From: Pedobacter sp. D749
GTDB lineage: Bacteria; Bacteroidota; Bacteroidia; Sphingobacteriales; Sphingobacteriaceae
Assembly (NCBI RefSeq): GCF_019317285.1
Contig: NZ_CP079218.1
Span: forward strand, 1,612,001 to 1,676,000
Length of the DNA stretch: 64,000 bases
Direction of reading: 5' to 3'
Shown here piece after piece: positions 25,201 through 33,000 of this stretch. The notes beneath the pieces were generated by a model. It worked only from the letters and a program-made list of their open reading frames with translations. It searched no databases and was not told the origin of the DNA. Numbering within the stretch: position 1 is the stretch's first letter; each line of letters starts with the position of its first letter. A program made the position numbers and the translations under genes.

Positions 25201-28110
25201 GATTCGATCAAGGCGATCCAGATCTCAAGCCGCCTGTATAAAGAGGGTTATAAGCTAGAAGTACGGCAGTTGTTTGAACATCCTACGATCCGTCTTCAAA
25301 GTTTATATGTGAGCCCTGTAGTTGTTGTTGCCGATCAGGGGGCTGTTCATGGCGAGGTATTATTGAGCCCGGTCCAGCAATGGTTTTTTGGTAGCGGTCA
25401 CCCTGACCGCCATCATTACAACCAATCAGTAATGCTGGCCGTACCTTCGGGACTGGATGAGTCTGGACTGAGTTCGATACTGACCGCCCTTCAGAGGCAC
25501 CACGATATATTGCGTGTTTATTACAAGGAAGCAGGTAGGGATATCCGTCAGCTGACGGGTGATCTGTCCCATCCTGTGAGCGTAAAGGTTCTGGATTTGC
25601 GTGGCAAGATCAACTGGCAGCAGCAGATGCACGATTCGGGTCAGCAGGTCCAGGAGAGTATGGACCTGTCGTCGGGTCCTTTACTTAAAGTGGTATTGTT
25701 CCGTCTTGATTCAGGTGACCGGCTTTTGCTGGTCTCGCACCATTTGGTTATAGATGGTGTTTCCTGGCGGATATTGTTTGAGGACCTAGACCAGCTGACC
25801 ATTCAGTACCGGAACGGTGAGGAGTATAAGCTGCCATTGAAGACAGACTCTTACCAGCGCTGGGTTTCGGGGCTTTTGGCGCATGTTCCTGTTCTCCAGT
25901 CATTGGAGCAGGATTATTGGGCTGCTGTGGTGGAACGTTCTTTGGGGTCAAAGTTATGGCCATCCTTTGAAGGTTCTTATCAGACAGGAGAAATGGGGGT
26001 GGTCTCATTTACTTTGGACCGGGATGAAACAGAAATGCTGCTGACTGGGGTGAACGGTGCTTATAATACAGAGATAAACGATATCCTTCTTACGGGCCTT
26101 TTCCGCTCGTTACATCAGGAGTACGGCCAAGACCGTTTGCTGGTGTCGATGGAAGGACATGGTCGGGAGGAGATCCTCGCCGGAGTTGATATCAGCCGCA
26201 CGGTTGGTTGGTTTACCAGTATCTATCCGTTGTTACTGGAAGTTTCGGTTGGTTCATCGATATCGGACCAGCTGATTGCGGTGAAGGAACAGTTGCGTCA
26301 GGTTCCGTCCAGGGGTATAGGTTACGGCATACTTGCTTACCTTGGAAATGGGGTTTTGTCGGGTAGTATCTCCCCTGAGATCAGTTTCAATTACCTGGGA
26401 CAGTTTGACTCAGATACAGCGGATAAGGAATTCGATATCGCAACAGAATCCTCGGGCCAAAGCCGCAGTCCCAGAACGCAGAGCACTTTTGTGCTGGATA
26501 TATCGGGAATGATCGTCTCGGGGGAACTGACCCTTGAGCTGGGTTATCACCAGTTACATATTCCGGCAGAACAGGCCGTACGGCTGAAAGACCACTACCA
26601 CAATGCCCTTAAAGAGATCATCAATCATTGTGCAAACCTTGAAACCAAACAATTAACCCCTAGCGATTTCAGTTATAAACTATCCATTAATGAATTGGCA
26701 AAATTAAGTTGCCAATACGATATTGAAGATATTTATGCGATGACCCCAATGCAGCAGGCCATGTTATATCAAAGTATGATCGATGATACTTCAATGGCTT
26801 ATCTGGAGCAGATATCCTTTATTATTGAGGGAGACTTTAAGGTATCAATTGCAGAGGAGGTATTGAATATTTTAATTCAACGGCACGATATATTGCGGAC
26901 GGTATTTATTCAGGATAAAACTTATCCGTCAATTCAAGTTGTTCTTAAAAATAAATTAATAGACTTCGAGTTTTATGATTTAACAACTTTCGAAAACGAC
27001 GAAAAGAATGATTTGATATCAGATAAAAAAACAACTGACCGGACAAAATCATTCGACTTAACAACTGATACCTTAATGCGTGTAGCCGTTTTTAAAACCT
27101 ATGAGCATCGACACGCCTTCATCTGGAGTTTTCATCACATCATTATGGATGGATGGTGTATTGGAATATTCTATAAGGAATTTTTTGAGTTGTATAGTAC
27201 GTTAGTCAATGGTAAAACACCAAATTTTTCTCAGGCCACTCAATACAAAATGTATATGTCTTGGTTGAATAAGCAGAATTATGAGGACTCCAAGGCCTAT
27301 TGGAATAGTTACCTTGATGATCTTTCAGAGCCTTCCAAAATACCGCAGGTCGCTACAACTCTGGAAATAGCAGATGGCTATAACAGTAAAGATTTATTCA
27401 TCAACTTTGAAGAAAGTGTAAATGCACAGTTTTTAAAATATACGACTGAAAATAAAGTAACAGTAAATATAGTATTCCAAGCTATATGGGCGATTTTAGT
27501 AGGTAAATACAATAAGCAGGACGATGTTGTATTCGGTTCAGTCGTATCAGGGCGTCCGTCTGCCATATCAAATGTCGAATCTATTATAGGGCTTTTTATT
27601 AATACAGTTCCAGTACATATAAATTTTGCGAAAACAAAGGGCTTTGCTGCAATCGTAAAAAAACTTCAAACTGATGCCTTAGAAGCGGGCAGCCATCACT
27701 ACTACCCAATTGCGGACATACAATCCTCGTCCGGTTTAAATACAGATCTTTTTGATCATGTTTTGGTTTTTGAAAATTATCCACTAGCAGAGCAGTTGCC
27801 ATTGTTTGGACAACAATTTGCTTATGAAACAAATCTTAAAATTGATGAAGTTGAAGTTCACGAAAGAACGAATTACAACTTTAACGTCATTATCTATCCC
27901 GGCCAAAGCTTATCAGTAAAAATCACTTATAATAGCAATGTCTATAGTGAAAGTTTTGTAAGAGAGATAGCTGCTAATCTGAACTATTTGGCGGTGCGGC
28001 TTCTGTCCGCTGATTTGACATATGAGGAAATCAGTTTAATATCGGCATCTGCTAATCATCCTGAATTAGAAGGGTTTATGGCGCAGGAAACCACCAGTCT
28101 TGACCTTTAA
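16246..28110 (+). CDS. NRPS1: FAAL-ACP-C-A-PCP-C-A(MT)-PCP-E-C
   Basis: 3,954 residues. Residues 20-560 form a fatty acyl-AMP ligase (YSSGSTGDPKG at about 168; GRAKNIIIINGQNFYPHDIE at about 443), with an ACP at 580-645 (GLNSLH). C1 is 659-1095 (HHIISDG, about 789). A1 is 1119-1610 with code DTESIGTIC (Glu239 suggests a cationic side chain: Lys, Orn or Dab), then PCP (GGHSL, about 1650). C2 is 1707-2150 (HHIIVDA). A2 is 2168-2945 with code DLYDFSLVW (Cys-like), interrupted between motifs A2 and A3 by a SAM methyltransferase (LEIGCGNGAL, about 2369). PCP (GGDSI, about 2986) and E (3035-3480; HHLVIDG, EGHGRE, VGWFTSIYP, FNYLGQFD) follow, then a terminal C (3495-3940; HHIIMDG) with no A domain after it. 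That C must work with the A domain opening NRPS2. It starts lipopeptide assembly. The PCP-E segment is duplicated in NRPS2. Confidence 0.96.
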   Translation: MMNSSLISCLTSACNAVNTGLTFIDNSSEDSFISYGELYEKSIDVLGVLQTSGLKPGNELIFQIDDNKAFLTVFWACLLGKIVPVPLSIGNKDDHKLKVLKVWDSLKTPFLIGNLDNLERLKDFAATQLFPGFDKGINDRYIELSTIFKHFRKGKVIESCASDIAYIQYSSGSTGDPKGIVLTHANLLHNTNDIIERSEITEKDSALSWMPLTHDMGMICFHLSCLVAGINQYIIPTSLFIKRASIWINKAHEYKTSILYSPNFGFQYFLSSLKSAESRSWDLSAVRIIYNGAELISYELCEKFSAELSQFNLKPNVIYPGYGLAEASVAVTLPEPGKPLHVHHLNRNNLNIGDKVMFLSPDNSDAIAFVELGTPIKTCSVRIADGNLLLGEHRIGHVQIKGNNVSAGYYNNPAQSKRIFTDDHWLITGDLGFFNNERLIIVGRAKNIIIINGQNFYPHDIERYAHQVAPLGPGKVVACGIKDPKSFRELLILFVLYKGTVSDFSSIAANLKRRILQNVGLAVDQIVPVRSIPKTTSGKIKNYNLIEQYYEGTFNKVIDELNLIDNSLSLVNIDLQIVDRILESICGEILMGDDDFFSYGLNSLHITNFIGKVNLSLKTDLNLADVFTHPTLNKFKSHILNRTLTVQKQLNKAEKQEYYELSHRQAKFWFIERHNPNTSAFNISLAFKINGVVDLNVFQKAWKSVIARHDSLRTVLFEIDGIPFQKFNEEGNLDFELIDFTSQNNANEQLREQVNAEANTPFQLNNGTLLRAKIYTLTPKLIIFQFTIHHIISDGWSITVLLKDLATLYKSYIKNEGNPLKALDFQAKDFINWNKNIHSEGKLGAIKNYWLKELKTESPFLHLPTYQIRPDKLTYVGQTKVFTFSYETFGAFQQLNKVYSSSGFVTIISLLTILFSKYSLQEEISLGTVIADRADEIISDQIGYHLNTVVLKNNAAPQLSFAEFLKGVREKFAGALNNQHLSLEEILRELNYGYDNNRNPGFDILVILQGFENYFDDLGGDISIDRFPVNIKSSFVDLQFEFIEEKDGLSLDLRYNTDLFAAAQIELMVLQFEKLLLDIVTYPNKKLADYNLLTEQDRLNILLNYNPSVPAKSYPEKNVVELFELQVVLNPGLKAVQFNDVTLTYTELNDKVNQLANFIVEEAGKLKQDDVIGVHLQRSEEYIVIVLAILKTGAAFLPIDVEFPYERKIAMIEDCGLKLLITDQISGLGSTDISCREIMLADAYSCSGTYSTGNLTQKPLGSALAYVLYTSGSTGAPKGVMIEHNSLADYVQTFSTCFKLEPNDRIVQQASFTFDTSLEEIFPSLCSGACVVMMKDGARNIDELIEIIEAESITILSTTPVILNEINQSLIHFSALRLIISGGDKLKIANIDRLINHYAIYDTYGPTESTICSTFNKLETLSDVSNIGKAIPGRNIYIVDDLLRLQPTGVIGEIAIGGRGLARGYKNNADLTNLKFINSPFKLGEKLYLTGDLGRFLPDGSVFFIGRKDEQVKIRGQRVEVGEIENVLSLHSAVSEVKVLPVEDEFANLNLAAFVISTEKSITELRTFAERYLPQYMIPVLWTFLDRFPLLESGKIDSKKLRCLPGAFNDEFVLNQKATTTIEKLLISIWEDVLGTTVEGINLNFFHLGGHSLLATLVISRVHSLLKVKIEIKDIFAYPTIYSLGKKIENQNESLFKEILPVIKKEHYELSHGQKRLWVLDQLISNPSAYKIYCAYNMNGLLDNAALTEALVLIVGKYESLRTIFIEVNGEPKQRVLDLEDVAVPIESFQVNKQVDFQNEIDNIINDDLGMPFDLRNGPLVRLKTLSNDRQSFFLISFHHIIVDAWSLEILASELMDLYDTLANNRKSIEGLSAPVIQYKDFTYWQNEILSSPEKIEHQMYWTSKFKDPVVVMDFPADFPRPHVRSYNGSKLKRIIKDDLYIALKSIAEETNTTLYMVLTASVTALLFRYTGQNDITLGVPAAGRDHRQLEKQIGFFINTLALRLRFDPERSFDDLLRLVKNEVLGAYEHQIYPFDSLVDDLSLERDFDRNPLFDVVVALENQRAQNTINITGHTLTKYDVDIPQSKFDLVFIFAEIDNCLELNVEYNTDIFSKERIEYLIVHLNNAFQSIVEDRQRPIYSHSVLSSDELFRITQKFNTTYAPYPEDMTIQELIESQVQRNPQAVAVNDGKHILTYQVLNERANQLSHKLTALGYPKGSHIGVLISRSVDMIVGVLAIIKSGGNYVPMEPTLPKNRILDILGMLEIACVITDQAQLPYLQPMMWQLRTFKDVICLDLDHKDIPIESFEPEAVIGFWDHLAQKGTNAIEGGGFFSSYTGKCFQEIEVNQYVNHVVGLLRNELHAKANVLEIGCGNGALMFRIAPLVGQYYGVEPSPVTQNKNKKFISENGISNITLLEMFADEVDTIQNKSLDVIILASTAQFFPGYKYLETVLDKALSLLNEGGTILLADILDLNRKSDFKESLDLFANQHNDASMRTKENLDGELYVSCEFFEDFCRKKGLSKYKIISRGKDFENELQFRFDVIIEKKYTSQNVGYVPVKNIWTRYHLDGQPQYNPANNLTADDLAYIIFTSGTTGTPKGVYVKHRAVINLIDWVNKTFDVSPKDKVLFVTSLSFDLSVYDIFGVLSAGASIYVASNDDVRNPEKLLWLLDNEKITFWDSAPAALQQLAFFIPTSRIADTNNLRLVFLSGDWIPLDLAVKMKNTFPLIQVIGLGGATEATVWSNFFPIETIDPAWVSIPYGKPIQNAQYYVLDSYLQVCPIGVVGDLYIGGECLAEGYINDLELTAKKFIQNPLVPDKASKIYKTGDTARWFPDGNMEFLGRKDTQTKIRGFRVELGEIENVLVKHPAIENALVLTYDDNGSKSIVAYFTGNKNFDVSGLRRYASEMLPSYMIPAYFIWIPIVPITSNGKVDRNALPKPIGEVYSKIALALPETEIQSVLLSVWQGVLNRFHLGIDDNFFEVGGDSIKAIQISSRLYKEGYKLEVRQLFEHPTIRLQSLYVSPVVVVADQGAVHGEVLLSPVQQWFFGSGHPDRHHYNQSVMLAVPSGLDESGLSSILTALQRHHDILRVYYKEAGRDIRQLTGDLSHPVSVKVLDLRGKINWQQQMHDSGQQVQESMDLSSGPLLKVVLFRLDSGDRLLLVSHHLVIDGVSWRILFEDLDQLTIQYRNGEEYKLPLKTDSYQRWVSGLLAHVPVLQSLEQDYWAAVVERSLGSKLWPSFEGSYQTGEMGVVSFTLDRDETEMLLTGVNGAYNTEINDILLTGLFRSLHQEYGQDRLLVSMEGHGREEILAGVDISRTVGWFTSIYPLLLEVSVGSSISDQLIAVKEQLRQVPSRGIGYGILAYLGNGVLSGSISPEISFNYLGQFDSDTADKEFDIATESSGQSRSPRTQSTFVLDISGMIVSGELTLELGYHQLHIPAEQAVRLKDHYHNALKEIINHCANLETKQLTPSDFSYKLSINELAKLSCQYDIEDIYAMTPMQQAMLYQSMIDDTSMAYLEQISFIIEGDFKVSIAEEVLNILIQRHDILRTVFIQDKTYPSIQVVLKNKLIDFEFYDLTTFENDEKNDLISDKKTTDRTKSFDLTTDTLMRVAVFKTYEHRHAFIWSFHHIIMDGWCIGIFYKEFFELYSTLVNGKTPNFSQATQYKMYMSWLNKQNYEDSKAYWNSYLDDLSEPSKIPQVATTLEIADGYNSKDLFINFEESVNAQFLKYTTENKVTVNIVFQAIWAILVGKYNKQDDVVFGSVVSGRPSAISNVESIIGLFINTVPVHINFAKTKGFAAIVKKLQTDALEAGSHHYYPIADIQSSSGLNTDLFDHVLVFENYPLAEQLPLFGQQFAYETNLKIDEVEVHERTNYNFNVIIYPGQSLSVKITYNSNVYSESFVREIAANLNYLAVRLLSADLTYEEISLISASANHPELEGFMAQETTSLDL
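25091..26686 (+). repeat. 1,596-bp direct repeat, copy 1 (PCP-E of NRPS1)
   Basis: This segment matches 34806-36401 at a constant offset of 9,715 bp. The bases on either side differ (g25090 versus c34805; t26687 versus c36402). The encoded proteins are identical through the whole segment, and every stretch I compared by eye was identical at the DNA level. It covers a complete PCP plus epimerisation domain. Confidence 0.93.
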
Positions 28111-28120
28111 TTTATAGTAA

Positions 28121-30001
28121 ATGTGCGGTATAACCGGTGTTTTTGATTTCCAGTCGAGAGGCGTCGACGAACAAGTTGTAATTTCAATGGCCAGATCGCT
28201 GAATCATCGAGGACCTGATGATGAATCATTTTTTTTCGATAAAAATTGTGGATTGGGATTCAAACGGCTGAGTATAATTGATATTAAACATGGTCAACAG
28301 CCTTTTCGCAGCAGTGATGGCTCAGTTATCCTGATCTGCAATGGCGAAATTTTTAATTACAAAGAATTACGTAATGAGTTGACCTTAAAAGGATACGAAT
28401 TTAAGTCGGACTGTGATGTAGAGGTAATTTTGCATGCCTATCTGGAATACGGAACGAGATTTATCAAACGATTGAACGGACAATTTGCTTTTGTTATTTA
28501 CGATAGCAGGAACCGATCACTATTATTAGCAAGAGATCATTTCGGAATATGCCCGTTGTTTTATGCGAGCATAGGTGATTGCCTGATTTTTGGTTCAGAA
28601 ATCAAGGCATTGTTAAAATTTCCTGCATTAAAGCGAGAGGTAGATCTTAACGGTCTTGATCAAATTCTCACACTTCCAGGATTAGTAAGTCCGGCAACCA
28701 TGTTCAAAAATGTTAAAAGTGTTAAGCCCGGACATTTGATCATTGCTAAAAATCATGAGTTTGTTCAGCAGGAATACTGGGATGTTAATTATCCTGATGC
28801 TGTTCAAGGCCAGGTAACAACCAAGCCTGAGGAATATTATATCGAAAAGCTGGAGGATCTGTTATTGAAATCAGTAAGCTACAGATTAAACGCTGATGTT
28901 CCGATCGGTTACTACCTGAGCGGGGGACTGGATTCTTCATTGATTGCTGGTCTGATTAAGAAAATTAAGCCGCAGAATCAATTTGATTCTTTCTCCATAA
29001 GTTTTCCTGATGCCGATGAAAAACAAATCGACGAAAGCTTTTATCAAAGACTGATGTCTGGTCATGTGGGTTCAAATCATCATGAGGTCGAGTTTCGCTC
29101 CTCTGATATTTATGATAATCTGAAAAAAGCAGTCTTTTGCGCGGAAAGCCCGCTAAAGGAAACATATAATACCTGTAGCCTAGCGCTATCCGCCAATGTG
29201 AATCGCGAGAAAATTAAGGTAATCTTGTCTGGAGAAGGCGCGGATGAATTATTCGGCGGGTATGTGGGTTATAAACTGGATGCCCTTAAATCGCCCGGTC
29301 TTCCCGGTGATAATCTGGAGGAGTTGATGGAAGAGCAATATAGGCTACGAATGTGGGGGGATCCCAATTTTTTCTATGAAAAAAATTACTACGATTTTGC
29401 CCAACAGAAAAGAAGCCTGTATTCGGAAGCCGTGAATTACATAATGCCTGAATTTGATTGTACATTTAATCTGAGCATTGATAAAGATAAGTTGAAAGGT
29501 AGGAGTGACTTCGATAAAAGGTCTTATTTGGATTTGAAAGTTCGCTTGGCAGACCATTTAATGGCTGATCATTGTGACAGAACATCTTATGCCAACTCGA
29601 TTGAAGGAAGATACCCTTTTCTTGATATAAATATTATGGATTTTTTGGCTGAAATGCCATTGTCAGTAAAGTTGAAGGGTTTAAATGAAAAATATATTCT
29701 TAAAGTCCTTGCAAAAAAGTATGTGCCGGAACAGATTTGTAGACGAGAGAAATTTAGCTTCGTCGCACCCGGGAGTCCTTCGATCCTGGCGGACAACATT
29801 GAATGGGTTAATGACCTTTTATCTTATGATATGATTAAAAGGCAGGGATATTTCAATCCTGATACCATTGAGAAATTAAAGAAAATATATACACGGAAAG
29901 ATTTTAAATTAAATCTTCCATTTGATACAGATTTATTGATCACGGTCCTTACGTTCAATATTTTTTTAACACTATTCGATATGCCTGATTTTTCAGGATA
30001 G
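28121..30001 (+). CDS. asnB: Asparagine synthetase (glutamine-hydrolysing)
   Basis: 626 residues, class II glutamine amidotransferase type. After Met1 the nucleophile Cys2 heads MCGITGVFDFQS, and RSLNHRGPDD and the ICNGEIFNYKELR loop complete the glutaminase half (1-210). The synthetase half has the ATP P-loop-like YYLSGGLDSSLIAGL (about 264-278) and LSGEGADELFGGY (about 370-382). It converts Asp to Asn with Gln and ATP. It lies between NRPS1 (10 bp gap) and NRPS2 (30 bp gap), and NRPS3 has an Asn-like A domain, so supplying Asn is the simplest role. Amidation of the finished product is an alternative used by other AsnB-like cluster enzymes. Confidence 0.93.
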   Translation: MCGITGVFDFQSRGVDEQVVISMARSLNHRGPDDESFFFDKNCGLGFKRLSIIDIKHGQQPFRSSDGSVILICNGEIFNYKELRNELTLKGYEFKSDCDVEVILHAYLEYGTRFIKRLNGQFAFVIYDSRNRSLLLARDHFGICPLFYASIGDCLIFGSEIKALLKFPALKREVDLNGLDQILTLPGLVSPATMFKNVKSVKPGHLIIAKNHEFVQQEYWDVNYPDAVQGQVTTKPEEYYIEKLEDLLLKSVSYRLNADVPIGYYLSGGLDSSLIAGLIKKIKPQNQFDSFSISFPDADEKQIDESFYQRLMSGHVGSNHHEVEFRSSDIYDNLKKAVFCAESPLKETYNTCSLALSANVNREKIKVILSGEGADELFGGYVGYKLDALKSPGLPGDNLEELMEEQYRLRMWGDPNFFYEKNYYDFAQQKRSLYSEAVNYIMPEFDCTFNLSIDKDKLKGRSDFDKRSYLDLKVRLADHLMADHCDRTSYANSIEGRYPFLDINIMDFLAEMPLSVKLKGLNEKYILKVLAKKYVPEQICRREKFSFVAPGSPSILADNIEWVNDLLSYDMIKRQGYFNPDTIEKLKKIYTRKDFKLNLPFDTDLLITVLTFNIFLTLFDMPDFSG

Positions 30002-30031
30002 GTATTCTTTTTAAAATTAAGATCACATTTT

Positions 30032-33000
30032 ATGCATCATAAATTGATTCACGAAGTTTTTCGTCAGGTCGCAATAGACTATCCGAATTTAACAGCAATA
30101 GAAGAGGATTTAAATATTGTCACTTATGCGGAACTGGATGCAAGATCAGATAAACTTTCAGCAGTTTTAAGCGCTCAGACAAATAAGATGGGACGCGTAA
30201 TTGCTGTCTTTTTACCAAAAGGGATAGATCTGGTTACAGCAATCCTTGCCATATTCAAATCGGGAACTATTTATTTACCACTAGATCTGAATTTTCCTTT
30301 AAAAAGGATTACAGAAATACTCAATGAACTTGATGTGGATGGAATCATCACCACAGAAGAATCAAGGTCTGAGATTGAAAAAATTGCACTGGAAAATTCT
30401 GTTCACATTAACGAAATTTTTACTTTTGATAACTCCTGTTCAATAAACATTTATAACCAAACTGCTCGCGGTTTCGAACGTTGCGATGAGGCAACCTATG
30501 TTCCTGAAAATTCAAAAAATATTGTTGATCCGGATAGTGGCTGTTATATCTTTTACACTTCAGGCTCTACCGGTGTTGGTAAACCTATCCTAGGGAGGCA
30601 TAAGAGTCTGCATCACTTTATAAATTGGGAAATAAAAGAATTTGAACTTGACCATAATTGCAGGGTAAGTCATTTGATTCAAAAAACGTTCGATCCTTCT
30701 TTACGTGATATTTTCGTGCCTTTGTGTTCAGGTGGGACACTTTGTGTTCCATCGGTTGCTATAGTGTCCAACCCAATATTATTATTGAAGTGGCTGAAAC
30801 AGGCTTCAATTACTTTAGTACACTATGTGCCTTCCTTATTTAAGACTTTGACCAGAGAGCTTGAGGTAATGTCAGGCGAGGAGTGTTCTTTTCCTGCATT
30901 AAAATTTATGCTCTTGTCAGGTGAAATACTTTATTCAACGGATCTGAAAAAATGGTGGGATAATACTGAATCAAATACAGAGTTTGTCAATCTCTATGGG
31001 CCGACTGAAACCACGTTGGCGAAGATGTTTCACCGGATTAAAGCAATATCAGGCACAACTGCACAGATTCTACCGGTTGGTAGGCCGATAAATGACACGC
31101 ATGTAGCGATAATAAACGAGGCCAATCAAATTTGCGGTGTGGGGGAGATTGGCGAGATTTATATTAAAACCTCTTTTATTTCTTTAGGATATTATCGGAA
31201 CAAAGACTTGACACGAGCTGTTTTTGTACAAAATCCTTTAATCAAGGACAAGGCAGATATCGTTTATAAGACTGGTGATCTTGGGAAATACCTTGAAGAT
31301 CGGAATATCCAGGTTATGGGGCGTTTAGATGACCAGGTTAAGTTAAATGGCGTTCGGATTGATCTGAAAGAAATAGAACTGTCAGTTATAAAGTTGCATG
31401 AGGTAGAATCTGCGGTAATTATAGCTGATAGAGACCAGGAAAATCAAATTTCTTTAATTTGTTATTTTATAGGAGAATCCGCTAACGAAGAGTTGTTAAG
31501 ATCCCATTTAAAAAATGAAGTTGGTGCTAGTATGGTTCCCTCATACTTTGTTAAATTAGTTGATTTTCCGCTTAACTTAAATGGAAAAGTTGATAAAAAA
31601 GCACTTTTAAAGCTTTTTAAGATTGATGAAAGTAAACTTCAATACGAACCTGCAGAAGGCACAACAGAGGTAAGATTAGCGGAGATTTGGAAAAAAATTC
31701 TGGGTGTATCCAAAGTCAGTCGAAATGCTTCTTTTTTTAAAATAGGAGGACATTCGCTAAAGGCCTTACAGCTCATTTCAGCAATTTACAAAGAGTTCAA
31801 CATCAATTTGAGTATTTCAGAACTTTTCAAAAAGCCTATACTGGCTGAATTGGCTAATTTGATTGATCATAGCCAGCTATTTGAGTATTCAGATATATCG
31901 CATATTCCGGATTCTGTTTATTATGATTTGTCACATTCACAGCGTCGTTTGTGGGCGCTGAGCCACCAACCTGGTTCAGGTCTGGCCTATAACCTAGTTG
32001 GGACGCATGTTTTGGAAGGTGATCTTGATGTGGAAGCCTTCCGACGTGCCTTTGGGGAAGTAGTTTCCCGTCACGAGATTCTTCGGACAGGTTTCCATGA
32101 GGTATCCGGGGAACCTGTTCAACAGGTTGAGCCCTTTTCATCGATGGGCTTTTCTGTGGTTTACAGGGATTTGCGCGGATTATCGGAGGATTCCGTGGAA
32201 CTCCAGGAGATTATCCGTGAAGAGGTATCAAAGCCTTTTGATTTATCGGAGGCCGGACTGTTGCGTTCACAGTTGCTGCATCTGTCAGCCGACCGTTATC
32301 TGTTTGTATTTACGATGCATCATATCATTTCCGATGGCTGGTCGATGCGTGTATTGCTCAAAGAAGTATCGGTACTTTATCTTTACTATAAGAAAGGTGG
32401 TGCTTACCCTTTGGCTGAGCTCAGGCTTCAATACCGTGATTATGCGCGTTGGCAGGTCCAGGAGCTGGCCGATCCGGCCCACCGCTCCCGTGCCTACTGG
32501 AAAGAGCAGTTTTCGGGGCAGCTTCCCTTACTTTCGGTTCGCGGTGATAAGTCACGGCCTGTACAGAAGAGTTATAATGGTTCCCGAGAGCACTTTATGA
32601 TCGGTGCGGATGTTTCCGATGGTCTGAGCATGCTGAGCCGTTCCCATGACAGCACACTTTATATGGGTGTACTGACATCTCTTTATATCCTGTTGTATAA
32701 ATACAGCCATCAGCGTGATATCATCATCGGTACGCCTGTTTCTGGCCGTTCTCACCGGGACCTTGAAGAGCAGATCGGTTTTTATGTGAATACACTGGCA
32801 TTGCGGATGCAGTTTGAAGAAAGCTGGAGCTATATCGGCCTGTTACGCCGTGTAAAAGAACGGTGCCTGGAAGCTTTTGCCCATGACCAATATCCATTTG
32901 ACTGTTTATTGGAAGACCTGTCTCTGGTCCGGGATCCGGGCCGTAGTCCGTTGTTTGATGTGATGCTCACCTTTGAAGGTTCGGGTTCTTCGGAAGAAAT

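Noticed and set aside
26690-28110. NRPS1 C-terminal domain as a terminal cyclising or thioesterase-like domain
   Set aside because: It has the DIYAMTPMQQAML start and HHIIMDG of an elongation C domain accepting a D-residue, and the next NRPS begins with an A domain lacking its own C.
28121-30001. AsnB-like protein as a beta-lactam synthetase
   Set aside because: The N-terminal nucleophile Cys2 and full glutaminase motifs are present, and an Asn-like A domain exists in the same operon.
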